Shown: in pieces, positions 14,262 through 20,779 of the stretch
Layout: every line of letters begins with the position of its first letter
How positions within the stretch are numbered: the stretch's first letter is position 1
Source: QHXQ01 sp036389375
Lineage (GTDB): Bacteria > Acidobacteriota > Blastocatellia > Pyrinomonadales > Pyrinomonadaceae
Length of the DNA: 20,779 bases
Direction: 5' to 3'
Assembly: GCA_036389375.1 (NCBI GenBank)
Contig: DASVQA010000235.1
Location: forward strand, 1 to 20,779
The notes under the pieces: model-generated
What the model was told of the DNA's origin: nothing
Database searches by the model: none
Seen by the model: only the letters and a program-made list of their open reading frames with translations
Program-made: the position numbers and the translations under genes

Positions 14262-14999
14262 TCAAGGATTTTCCGCAGTGAAACTGTAAGGCGGCCACGG
14301 CCCGCTCGTCAAGAAGTGCAGCGTCGGCGCTTCAGCCACCGCCGCACGCACGCGCGCCCTATACTCTTCCAGCCGCCCGCGCTCAACCAGATGCGCCGCC
14401 GCAAACACCAGCGCCGCCGCCGGCCGCACGCTCACATGCGTCGCGCGCACCACCCCGCCCAGCCGCGCCGCCAACCAGCTTTCAAACTCTGCCGCACGCT
14501 GTCGCTGCAACTCGTCGCCCCGCAGCGCGCGCCGCTTCGCTTCCAGAAACGCCGTGCCCGCCCCGGCCGGGGCCGCATCGTTCGCCGTGCGCGCCTCCAT
14601 CGCCGCATCGCTGGCCGTCTCGGGCCCGGCTTCAGGTTTGGCCGCCTCCGGCGGCCAGAGCACCTTGACGCTCATCTCGACGCAGCCGCGCACACGCTCG
14701 AACTGCGCGCGCAGCGTCGGCTCGTGTGCGGCGACGTAACTGCGCAGCCGCGCTTCACTCGTCACCGCCCCGAAACGAAACGGCAGCGGCGTCGTCTCCG
14801 TCAACACGCGCCCGACGACGCGTTCGTGCGCCAGCACATGCGCGCGCGTGACCGCGACCGCTTCGCCGTCGAACTCGCTCACCACCGCCACCAAGCGCCC
14901 GCACGCCAGCAAGCGCGGCGCTGCGCCCCCCACTCCCGCGACCGACTCAAGCGCATCCGTTATCAACTCTTCGCACAGGCAATAAGCGTACACGCTCAT
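14262..14999 (-). CDS. Third GvpF/GvpL-family gas vesicle protein
   Basis: A protein of 245 residues. The N-terminal domain begins MSVYAYCLCEE and includes LAHERVVGRVLTETTPLPFR and FGAVTS, the usual GvpF/L pattern. The C-terminal domain ends in TSGPWPPYSF, the family hallmark. Between the domains, about residues 116-150 are an Ala/Glu/Pro-rich insert without predicted structure. GvpF and GvpL are two-domain accessory proteins that bind GvpA and are thought to prevent its aggregation or to form a nucleation complex. ATG 14999 overlaps the stop of the gvpS-like gene by 4 bases (ATGA), so translation is probably coupled. This copy is additional to the F and L expected from gene order. Confidence 0.92.
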   Translation of the reverse strand: MSVYAYCLCEELITDALESVAGVGGAAPRLLACGRLVAVVSEFDGEAVAVTRAHVLAHERVVGRVLTETTPLPFRFGAVTSEARLRSYVAAHEPTLRAQFERVRGCVEMSVKVLWPPEAAKPEAGPETASDAAMEARTANDAAPAGAGTAFLEAKRRALRGDELQRQRAAEFESWLAARLGGVVRATHVSVRPAAALVFAAAHLVERGRLEEYRARVRAAVAEAPTLHFLTSGPWPPYSFTAENP

Positions 15000-15295
15000 G
15001 CGCGCTCGCCCTCCGGCGCGGCGGCTGAAGGTGCATCGGTCGCGTCCTCGGTTGCCGTGCTGGGTGCGAGGGGCGTGCGCGGCGACTCCGACCTAAGATG
15101 ATCGCGCGCGCCCAGTACCTCGTGCGCCGTCTCAACCGAAGTGAGCACGACGTTCAACCCCATGAAGACCAGATCAACGTCCGCGACCGCAATCGTGATC
15201 TCGCCTGCGATCACCAGCCCGCGCGTGAGCACATGGTCGAGCGTCTCCAACAGCGACAACTCGCTCCCCTCAAACTCGGCCAACTCTTCTTCCAT
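14996..15295 (-). CDS. gvpS: GvpS-like minor gas vesicle protein of the GvpA family
   Basis: A protein of 99 residues from ATG 15295 (a TTG one codon earlier is less likely). About 10-60 form a GvpA-type fold: SLLETLDHVLTRGLVIAGEI followed by TIAVADVDLVFMGLNVVLTS and VETAHEV. The VDLV..L.V..SSVET pattern and its place just after the gvpL-like gene fit GvpS of Bacillus megaterium better than GvpJ or GvpM, though the subtypes are hard to separate. The tail is acidic and Ala/Pro/Thr-rich. Its stop overlaps the start of the next F/L gene by 4 bases. Presumed minor wall or nucleation component. Confidence 0.85.
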   Translation of the reverse strand: MEEELAEFEGSELSLLETLDHVLTRGLVIAGEITIAVADVDLVFMGLNVVLTSVETAHEVLGARDHLRSESPRTPLAPSTATEDATDAPSAAAPEGERA

Positions 15296-15337
15296 CAATT
15301 CAGCCCTACCGTTCGCCTGCTCGTGTGATCGAGCCGT

Positions 15338-16186
15338 TCAGCCGGCCGCGAAGTTATAGGCCGGCCAAGGGCCCGTCAGTTCGAGTTTATAGCCGGCGCG
15401 CGCGTGCTCATCCGCCAGTTGTTCCGCCGCCGCGCGAAACTCGTCGAAGCGTGCGCGCTCGACGAGGAACGCAAACTTCGCCACCGCGTCGCCGTGCTCC
15501 GACGCCTCATCCTTCAGCACGCGCAGCCGCACCGTGCCCGCGCTCACCTCTGCGAGCGCCCGTTCAATCTCGCCTGCGACGCGCCGCGACTCGGCGCGCA
15601 CCTCGTCCGCGCGCATTGTCTCGATCTTTTTCTGCAACAGGTACGCCTGCCCCGGCGTCGCCCGTTCCGCCTGCGCGCGCAACTCGCTCAGGCGCGGGCT
15701 GCGCTTGACGATCTGCGCCAACAACTCCGCGCGCTCGCCGTACACGTTCACGCCCCACTCTTCGCGCCCGCGCAGACGCTCGACGCCAGCGCGCAACTCC
15801 GCGCCGCGCTCCGCCAGCATACGCTCGACGTTCACGCGGGTCAGATAGATCGTGCCGAAGCGCAGCGGTACTACGCTCGCGCGTCGCGCGCAATGCTCGA
15901 CCACGCGCTCGTGCCGCATGGCGCGCACCGCCGTCCACGTTGCGTCCGCCAGCCGCTCCGGCAAGACCTCTTCGCCATAGTCCGCCAGCGGCACGGCGCT
16001 CACAACCGCGCACAGATCGGCCGCCGCGATCAACTCAAGCGGCGCGTCATCTTCAAGCGCGGGCGGCAACTTCGCCGCAAACAGCGGCTCTAGGTCTGCG
16101 CGCAGGCCGATGCAATAGACGTAGAAGCCTTGCTCGGCCGCCGCGCCGGCCGGCTCGCCAGTTCCCTTTTTATCGCGCGCGCTCAT
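15338..16186 (-). CDS. gvpL: GvpL-like gas vesicle protein (GvpF/L family)
   Basis: A protein of 282 residues from ATG 16186. After a polar 20-residue leader, FYVYCIGL opens the N-terminal domain. LCAVVSAVPLADYGEE, RAMRHERVVEHCARRASVVP and LRFGTIYL follow. A helical central part (about 165-215, QAYLLQKKIETMRADEVRAE) leads to the C-terminal domain ending LELTGPWPAYNFAAG. The full domain set and length are normal for GvpF/L. I call it gvpL because the order G, L, S, K, J matches the Bacillus megaterium cluster; F and L cannot be told apart by sequence reading alone. Start is 44 bases after the ATPase stop. Probable role: chaperone or nucleation factor for GvpA. Confidence 0.92.
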   Translation of the reverse strand: MSARDKKGTGEPAGAAAEQGFYVYCIGLRADLEPLFAAKLPPALEDDAPLELIAAADLCAVVSAVPLADYGEEVLPERLADATWTAVRAMRHERVVEHCARRASVVPLRFGTIYLTRVNVERMLAERGAELRAGVERLRGREEWGVNVYGERAELLAQIVKRSPRLSELRAQAERATPGQAYLLQKKIETMRADEVRAESRRVAGEIERALAEVSAGTVRLRVLKDEASEHGDAVAKFAFLVERARFDEFRAAAEQLADEHARAGYKLELTGPWPAYNFAAG

Positions 16187-16230
16187 TCGCTGCTTGCTGC
16201 TCTCTTCGTGTGGGCCGGCGCAGGACGCGC

Positions 16231-18360
16231 TTATCTCCTGCGTTTAGGGCTGCGCGCCGGCTCAGGCGACGGTTCGATTAACTCGCGCCACGCGGCGAAG
16301 TGCGTCCGCAGCCGCTCAGCGCCGCGAATCTCGTGCGGTTGCTGCGGCGCGACGTAGAGCGCAACGGCGGGTCGGAAGCTCTCAGCAAACTCCGCGAGCA
16401 CGTGGCCTTGCGCGCGTTGGCGGGCGCGGCAAAAGTCGCAAGCCTTGCCCGCCTCGGCCGGCACGACCAGATTGACGAGCAGGCGATGCACCGGCACTTT
16501 GAGCCGTTCGAGCGTCGCTGTCAACCGTCGTGTTTCCGCCAGACTCATGCGCTCGGGAATGGCGACGCCGACGAACTCGCACGCGGCTGCATCGGTCAAG
16601 AGCGCGCTCACGCGCTTGATGCTCTTTGATAGCGCGATCAACTCTTCGGCCACGCCGTGCGCGCGCACCACGTTCTTATACTTGAGCAGCAGCTTGATAA
16701 AGGTGCGTACCCACGCGAGCGCCACGTCGGGGAGTTCGAGAAAGCGGATGAGGTGGCCGGTCGGCGCGGTGTCGAGCACGATTGAGGTGTAGCGCGCTTC
16801 GTCTATGAGATCGCTGATGGCGGCGAGCGCCGCGATCTCGTCAATGCCGGGCGGCGCGAGCGCGACAAGTTCGCGCATGGCCTCGCGGTCGAACTGCACC
16901 TCCCACCGCGAGCCGCCCGTCAGCGTGTCGAACAACTCGTCCGTCCACGCGCGATAGCGCGTCTTTAATTCCTCGAAGTGCGCGCCCGGATCGATCTCCA
17001 TCGCGTCGAGATTCGCCACGCCAGCGACGCCGCGTTTTAACTCGCCGATCTCTTCGGCAAAACTATCTGCAAGCGAATGCGCCGGGTCGGTCGAGAAGAC
17101 GAGCACGCGCGCCCCGGCGTCTTGCTCTGCCAGCGCCAGCGCCGCCGCCGCCGCTGCCGTCGTCTTGCCTACGCCACCCTTGCCGCCGAAGATGAGCAAG
17201 CGTTGCGCCGCCAGTTTGAAGCCGTGCCCGGTTTCGCGCGCGCCTGAGTTGGCCGCAGGCAAGGCCACGTCAGGCACAGCCGGCGTCAATATTTTCGCCC
17301 GCTTACTGCCAATGCCCTCCGCCTTCACGTCAACTGCGTCCGTCCAGACGTGCGCCGCGAAGCGTCGAAGCTGAACGAGGCCGCGCACCTCCGCCTGAAG
17401 CACAGGCACGCGCCATTGTGTGAGCGCGGCAAACTCGTCGTCGATCTCTGCGAGCCACGGCGTCTGACTGTGTACGCGCGCGCGGCAGTAAGGACAACCG
17501 GCGTGTGTCTGTTCGACGCGATTGACGATGAGCGCGTTGACCGGCACACCCGCCGCGCGCAGCACGGCCAGATAACGCACAGTCTCTTCAACCGCCATCG
17601 CTTCGGGCATGGTGACGAGCGTAAAACTGGTGCGCGCCGGATCGTAGAGCAACGCACGCACACGCTCGATGCGCTCGGTGAGGTCGCGCAGAAACAGATC
17701 GACTTCGTCCAGCGGTGCGCGCCTGCGCCGCGCGAACTGCGCGACCATGTAGCGGTGTTTGTCCGCCATGCGGTCGAGCGCCGTGACCATGTGCGCGAAC
17801 GTCTCCGGCAGGCGCAGCAAGCGCGCCGTGTGCCCCGAAGGCGCTGTGTCTACGACGATGCGCGCAAATTCGCCGGCGCGATCCAATTCGCTCAACTCAA
17901 AGAGCGCCATCACCTCGTCCATGCCCGGCAAAGAGAGATCGAGCAGATCGCTAATGTCGCTTTCATCCAGCAGCGTGCCGCGCTCCGCGATCTCGCCGAG
18001 CACCGCGCGATGTTTCGTCTTGAACTGTTCGAGCGCCACGCTTGCGTCCATCTCGTAGGCGACGAGCCGCGCCGTGCCCTGACGCGCGACTTCGACGAGC
18101 CGGTTGCCAACTGCCAGACCGAGACTGTCAGAGAGTGAGTGCGCCGGGTCGGTGGAGAACAGCAGGATTTGTTCGGCGTGAGTGGCGCTGTCGAGTAGTA
18201 ACAGCGCGGCGGCCGCGGCGGCGGTCGTTTTGCCGACGCCGCCCTTGCCGCCGAAGAAAAGATAACGCGCCGGGCTGAGCGTGTGCGCCGCTTCAGTTCG
18301 GCGCGCAGACTTAGGCGCGGCGCGCTTGGGCTGACGCCTCGCTGGCGCGGCGGGCTTCAT
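16231..18360 (-). CDS. Double ArsA/Get3-family ATPase in the gas vesicle operon
   Basis: A protein of 709 residues made of two homologous ATPase halves (about 30-345 and 385-690) joined by a 40-residue linker. Each has the deviant Walker A FGGKGGVGKTT (G37-T46; G392-T401), switch I STDPAHSLSDS / STDPAHSLADS, and switch II DTAPSGH (D171) / DTAPTGH (D530). Both halves are therefore probably active. Each also has a CxxC followed by RAR: C289-PY-C292 and C641-DF-C644, the position where Get3 and its relatives bind a zinc ion at the dimer interface. Get3 carries hydrophobic tail-anchored proteins; ArsA powers arsenite export. No arsenite genes are nearby, so a chaperone-like role in vesicle assembly is inferred. 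ATG 18360 overlaps the gvpG stop by one base (TGATG). The basic N-terminus (first 22 residues) and C-terminus (SPKRRR) are unusual. Confidence 0.92.
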   Translation of the reverse strand: MKPAAPARRQPKRAAPKSARRTEAAHTLSPARYLFFGGKGGVGKTTAAAAAALLLLDSATHAEQILLFSTDPAHSLSDSLGLAVGNRLVEVARQGTARLVAYEMDASVALEQFKTKHRAVLGEIAERGTLLDESDISDLLDLSLPGMDEVMALFELSELDRAGEFARIVVDTAPSGHTARLLRLPETFAHMVTALDRMADKHRYMVAQFARRRRAPLDEVDLFLRDLTERIERVRALLYDPARTSFTLVTMPEAMAVEETVRYLAVLRAAGVPVNALIVNRVEQTHAGCPYCRARVHSQTPWLAEIDDEFAALTQWRVPVLQAEVRGLVQLRRFAAHVWTDAVDVKAEGIGSKRAKILTPAVPDVALPAANSGARETGHGFKLAAQRLLIFGGKGGVGKTTAAAAAALALAEQDAGARVLVFSTDPAHSLADSFAEEIGELKRGVAGVANLDAMEIDPGAHFEELKTRYRAWTDELFDTLTGGSRWEVQFDREAMRELVALAPPGIDEIAALAAISDLIDEARYTSIVLDTAPTGHLIRFLELPDVALAWVRTFIKLLLKYKNVVRAHGVAEELIALSKSIKRVSALLTDAAACEFVGVAIPERMSLAETRRLTATLERLKVPVHRLLVNLVVPAEAGKACDFCRARQRAQGHVLAEFAESFRPAVALYVAPQQPHEIRGAERLRTHFAAWRELIEPSPEPARSPKRRR

Positions 18361-18686
18361 CAGCGCTCGCCCGGCTCCCAGAATCCGCCCTCTTCGTCGC
18401 CGCCCGTTTCGATCACGATGGACGTGGACTCGGCCGTGTGTACCTGATGCAGCAGTTCCAGTTGGCGCTGTCTGATGACGCGCAGCCGCGCGAACAACTC
18501 GGCCTCCTGCGCGCGATAATCCTCTTCGGAAATCTCGTCCAGTTCAAGCCGCATTTGCAGTTCAAGCAACTGCTCTTTGATCACCGTGTCGTCGTTCAAT
18601 TCCTGATCGGCCATCTTCTGAATCTGATTCAGGATGAACTTGAAGCCGTTGACGGGCGCAAGCAGCAGATCATCTATGAAGAACAT
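18360..18686 (-). CDS. gvpG: GvpG, gas vesicle accessory protein
   Basis: A protein of 108 residues from ATG 18686, with GAGGGAG about 10 bases upstream. It begins MFFIDDLLLAPVNGFKFILN and continues with IKEQLLELQMRLELDEISEE and AELFARLRVIRQ, the GvpG pattern of an amphipathic start and a long coiled-coil helix with the EIS/TEEEY turn. GvpG is part of the F/G/L accessory set that interacts with GvpA and other Gvps during assembly. The last 25 residues are acidic and variable. The stop overlaps the start of the ATPase gene by one base, so the ATPase is probably translated together with GvpG. Confidence 0.93.
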   Translation of the reverse strand: MFFIDDLLLAPVNGFKFILNQIQKMADQELNDDTVIKEQLLELQMRLELDEISEEDYRAQEAELFARLRVIRQRQLELLHQVHTAESTSIVIETGGDEEGGFWEPGER

Positions 18687-18702
18687 GGCGTGCGCGCTCC
18701 CT

Positions 18703-19533
18703 CTACCGCGTGATCGCTTCGGCCGTGCCTTCGCCGCGTTCGAGTTTGAGGCGAATGTGGACGAAATTGTAGGGCGGCCACGGCCCCGTGTACTTGAACG
18801 AGCACTTGCCTTCGTACTTGGCGGCCAACTCGCTCACCTTGCTATCGAACTCCTGCTCGCGGTCACGTTCGATGAGAAACGCCGCGTTCATGATCATGCG
18901 GTCGCCGATGGGCTTGTTGGCGCGCGACGCCACGGCCGTGTCGCGCAGGACGGAATAGACTTCGCGGATGTATGCGTCCGCCTGATCGGAGAGCGCCGTT
19001 TCGACCAACCGGCCCAACTGCATGCGCGCGAAATAGGTTGAGCCGGTGGTGCGCGAAGTGATCTGCTCTTTGAGTTGGCGTATCTCTTCGTTCTGTTCTT
19101 CGAGTTCGGCGATGACGCGGTCGCGATCCCAGTTGACCTTGAGACCAAACTCGACCTTGCCCTCCATCTTCGCCAGCACGTCGCGCAAAGCGTCGTAAGT
19201 GCCGCGAATCAACTCGATAATGTCGTCCTCGGTGCGAAAGAGCGCGCCGAAGGCCATGGGCAGCACGGTAAATTCGCGCATCACCGTCTCGTTCACCTGT
19301 TCGTGCGCGAAGACGTTTTCGCGCGTCGGATCGTAGACGACGAGCGGCGTGTTGGAGACGACGGCGGCGAGGCCCTTGTGATGCACGGTGTAGACATCAT
19401 CGCCGCGCCCGCCAATGCCCATCGGGCCGAACGAGCGCGGCTCGCCCGTCTCGATGATGCAGTAGACGTACTTGCCTTCAGCGGTCGCCTCGCTGGGGGG
19501 CACTTGTTCAAGTTCAACACTCATGGTTTTCAT
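18703..19533 (-). CDS. gvpF: GvpF-like gas vesicle protein (GvpF/L family), first gene of the operon
   Basis: A protein of 276 residues from ATG 19533, with AAAGG about 5 bases upstream; a second ATG three codons on is possible. After a short polar leader, YVYCIIE opens the N-terminal domain. YTVHHKGLAAVVSNTPLVVY, FAHEQVNETVMREFTVLPMA and FGALFRTEDDI follow. A coiled stretch (about 140-162, IAELEEQNEEIRQLKEQI) precedes the C-terminal domain with CSFKYTGPWPPYNFVHIRL. This is a complete GvpF/L protein. I call it gvpF because it precedes gvpG, as in Bacillus megaterium. It lies 16 bases before gvpG. Presumed role: binding and nucleation of GvpA. It is the best conserved of the three F/L copies by eye, and the only one with a C-terminal extension beyond the NF motif (about 20 residues). 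Confidence 0.93.
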   Translation of the reverse strand: MKTMSVELEQVPPSEATAEGKYVYCIIETGEPRSFGPMGIGGRGDDVYTVHHKGLAAVVSNTPLVVYDPTRENVFAHEQVNETVMREFTVLPMAFGALFRTEDDIIELIRGTYDALRDVLAKMEGKVEFGLKVNWDRDRVIAELEEQNEEIRQLKEQITSRTTGSTYFARMQLGRLVETALSDQADAYIREVYSVLRDTAVASRANKPIGDRMIMNAAFLIERDREQEFDSKVSELAAKYEGKCSFKYTGPWPPYNFVHIRLKLERGEGTAEAITR

Positions 19534-19859
19534 TCAACCTTTGCGGTAGTCGAGCGCCAACCCGCAACGTGCGCCGGCCGGGCAGACGCGCGGCGCGCGT
19601 TGCTGGGAGCGAGTTCGTTATAGATGCAAGAGGAACAGTCGAACTTAAGGAGCAAGAGCCTGCGCGGACGAGCCAACTCTGTTTGGCGCAGCACGCACAT
19701 GATAGTTGGCGGAGCGCGAATTTAGCAACATTGAGTCGGCGTGCGCCCGGCCGGACAGATCAATGACTGCGGCCGGCGCTTTTAACGGCGCGCGCCGGGT
19801 TCCCCCGAAAGCAGTGTGTAGCCCGCATGAGGAGAGGAAAAGCGGACGGATGCTTATGT
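19534..19859. other. Intergenic region upstream of the gas vesicle operon
   Basis: No convincing gene; the longest ATG frames are under 40 codons and lack binding sites. It contains a near-repeat, GTGCGCCGGCCGGGCAG (about 19570) and GTGCGCCCGGCCGGACAG (about 19740), and a possible small hairpin GCCAA-N6-TTGGC near 19670-19685. Candidate promoters are listed separately. Confidence 0.5.
19699..19728 (-). promoter_or_regulatory. Candidate promoter of the gas vesicle operon
   Basis: On the minus strand TTGCTA (19728-19723) and TATCAT (19704-19699, five of six) are 18 bases apart, giving a leader of about 160 bases. A second possible -10, TATAAC (19622-19617), has no good -35. Neither is decisive, and activator-dependent transcription is possible. 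Confidence 0.35.
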
Positions 19860-20033
19860 CTATCTGCCCCGGTAATGACCCTTAGTGCCGCCCCAGATGA
19901 TCAGGAACAGACCGATGCCACCAAGGCTGAGCAGCAGCAGTAAGACCCATTCGCTTGAGACTTGAAACACACTCAGGATAGCGGCGGCAATTAGCGCCAC
20001 ACCAACTGCGAGTAGAAACGTTGGCTGGTACAC
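19860..20033 (-). CDS. Small two-helix membrane protein, unknown function
   Basis: A 57-residue open frame from GTG 20033 to TAG 19860, with GGGA about 8 bases upstream. It has two clear hydrophobic helices: FLLAVGVALIAAAILSVF (about 5-22) and WVLLLLLSLGGIGLFLIIWG (about 28-47). A short loop (QVSSE) lies between them, and the tail GTKGHYRGR is basic, which by the positive-inside rule places the C-terminus, and hence also the N-terminus, in the cytoplasm. This composition is very unlikely in a chance frame. I recognise no family. It lies 326 bases upstream of the gas vesicle operon on the same strand and is divergent from the plus-strand gene at 20350. It could be independent of gas vesicles. 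Confidence 0.65.
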   Translation of the reverse strand: MYQPTFLLAVGVALIAAAILSVFQVSSEWVLLLLLSLGGIGLFLIIWGGTKGHYRGR

Positions 20034-20219
20034 AACAATTTCCCTTTGCTCGGAATAAATACAGACATGCTGAGAGGGGTGGAAGCATTTTACACCAGCG
20101 CACGTTTATATACGAGTTCGGGGCTTGCCTGCCGGGGTGCCGGCCGGCCCGCTAAATTGCCCGCTAAACGTCAGGCAAACGCGACCGCTGGGACTATGAG
20201 CGGGCAGCATCTACTTTTC

Positions 20220-20249
20220 TTGACATTGCGAGATACTAAGAATTATCGT
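20220..20249 (+). promoter_or_regulatory. Candidate sigma70 promoter of the plus-strand orphan
   Basis: TTGACA (20220-20225, full consensus) and TATCGT (20244-20249, four of six) are 18 bases apart. The predicted start near 20256 gives a leader of about 95 bases before ATG 20350. Confidence 0.45.
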
Positions 20250-20285
20250 GTGCGCCGTTTTGCCTGCCAGAGGGTCGTTAGTCTC

Positions 20286-20324
20286 ACTTGCAATCGCAAG
20301 TTTCATCAACCTGACCACAAGGTT
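20286..20324. repeat. Two small inverted repeats in the leader of the plus-strand orphan
   Basis: ACTTGC-AATC-GCAAGT (20286-20301) is a perfect 6-bp stem, followed by AACCT-N7-AGGTT (20308-20324). They could be an operator or weak RNA hairpins ahead of the AAAGGAG site at 20337-20343. Confidence 0.35.
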
Positions 20325-20349
20325 CATTCCCCGTTGAAAGGAGAAAACA

Positions 20350-20739
20350 ATGGCTTGGCATCTATCAGTTAGAAACGACTATCACGAAGGCGTCAAGGCG
20401 CTAAACCGAATCATCAATGCCAGCGAGGGGCCGGTCACGATAGACCAGTGGCTCGGCAATGGGGTCATCGTAATTCATGGGTTGGGCGCTATTAATTTCA
20501 CAGACATAGGGCAGGATCACGCCGGCGGGCACAGCAAGGCGACGTGGGGCGTGCTCATCAGCTATCAGGGCGAGGAAGTTGTCTTTCGCTATGAAGGCGA
20601 GGGGCAGATTCGGGTTGACCTGAACAAGTACGGGCAGGCGACGCTCAGCGGCAACGGCGAGTTCTCAAAAGTCCCTCTGCCCTCTTTCATCATCAAGAAA
20701 TCAGGCGGCCAGCATGACAACGTAATTTCAGGCAACTGA
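20350..20739 (+). CDS. Uncharacterised cytoplasmic protein
   Basis: A protein of 129 residues, the only convincing plus-strand gene. ATG 20350 has a strong AAAGGAG site 6 bases upstream. There is no signal peptide or membrane segment. The start is polar and partly helical (DYHEGVKALNRIINAS). The rest looks beta-rich with many glycines: VIVIHGLGAINFTDIG, WGVLISYQGEEVVFRYEGEG, QIRVDLNKYGQATLSGNGEF and SFIIKKSG. I do not recognise a family. GC content and codon use are clearly lower in GC than in the minus-strand genes, so it may be a recent arrival. The 40 bases after its stop hold no recognised feature. Confidence 0.8.
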   Translation: MAWHLSVRNDYHEGVKALNRIINASEGPVTIDQWLGNGVIVIHGLGAINFTDIGQDHAGGHSKATWGVLISYQGEEVVFRYEGEGQIRVDLNKYGQATLSGNGEFSKVPLPSFIIKKSGGQHDNVISGN

Positions 20740-20779
20740 ACAAGCAGCGCACTGGAACCTGAACAGCACGAGCGGCGAG

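Larger units (their letters stand above)
20034..20349. other. Divergent intergenic region between the small membrane protein and the plus-strand orphan
   Basis: It has lower GC than the rest of the window and no supported gene. It holds a direct repeat GCCCGCTAAA (two copies, about 20147-20168), AT-rich boxes near 20090-20111 that could serve the minus-strand gene, and the plus-strand promoter and leader repeats listed separately. Confidence 0.45.

Noticed and set aside
16231..18360. ArsA arsenite-pump ATPase
   Set aside because: The double-domain form alone recalls ArsA, but no arsB, arsC, arsD or arsR is near. The CxxC followed by RAR in both halves fits the Get3 branch, and the gene is embedded in the gvp operon.
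19882..20103. 73-codon minus-strand frame with several Cys and Trp
   Set aside because: It overlaps the two-helix membrane protein in another frame, lacks a ribosome binding site and has no pattern of a real Cys-rich protein.
1..20779. CRISPR arrays, insertion sequences, tRNA or rRNA genes
   Set aside because: No regularly spaced long repeats, transposase, tRNA-like cloverleaf or rRNA segment was seen; the only array-like element is the heptamer repeat at 12883-12957, which has no spacers.

Overview
The window is GC-rich bacterial DNA, coding almost entirely on the minus strand from base 1 to about 20.0 kb; only the last gene is on the plus strand. An Oar-type TonB-dependent receptor (N-terminal carboxypeptidase-regulatory domain), large secreted beta-propeller/FN3 proteins and soluble multi-domain histidine kinases suggest a diderm such as Acidobacteriota. 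That assignment is inferred from gene style; no rRNA or marker gene is present.

Layout from left to right (transcription runs right to left). 1-256: 5' part of a secreted TPR protein running off the edge. 419-4150: the TonB-dependent receptor, with a strong sigma70-like promoter and two LacI-type operators just after the predicted transcription start. 4486-5875: a small anchored protein of a conserved but unnamed kind and a DUF72 (YecE-like) protein. 5919-5957: a strong intrinsic terminator. 5987-8767: a secreted sialidase-fold (BNR repeat) + FN3 protein, preceded by three direct repeats 11 bp apart in front of a -10 box. 8994-12863: two soluble sensor kinases, one REC-HisKA-HATPase-REC hybrid and one GAF-PAS-PAS-HisKA-HATPase, probably one operon. 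12883-12957: an unusual inverted pair of heptamer arrays. 12961-19533: a gas vesicle operon. 19860-20033: a 57-residue two-helix membrane protein. 20350-20739: a plus-strand orphan of unknown function with its own promoter.

The gas vesicle operon reads, in transcription order: gvpF-like, gvpG, a double ArsA/Get3-family ATPase, gvpL-like, gvpS-like, a third gvpF/L, gvpK, gvpJ, gvpA. As I recall it, this is the F-G-L-S-K-J order of Bacillus megaterium with two insertions (the ATPase between G and L, the extra F/L between S and K) and with gvpA moved to the end. No gvpN (AAA+ ATPase) or gvpC is visible. The ATPase carries two intact P-loops and a CxxC in each half where Get3 has its zinc-binding pair. 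It therefore looks like a covalently linked Get3 dimer and could be a targeting factor or chaperone for the hydrophobic GvpA-family subunits. This is the most interesting candidate system in the window.

The two kinases directly downstream of gvpA may sense conditions for flotation, but no DNA-binding response regulator is encoded here, so that link is inference only.
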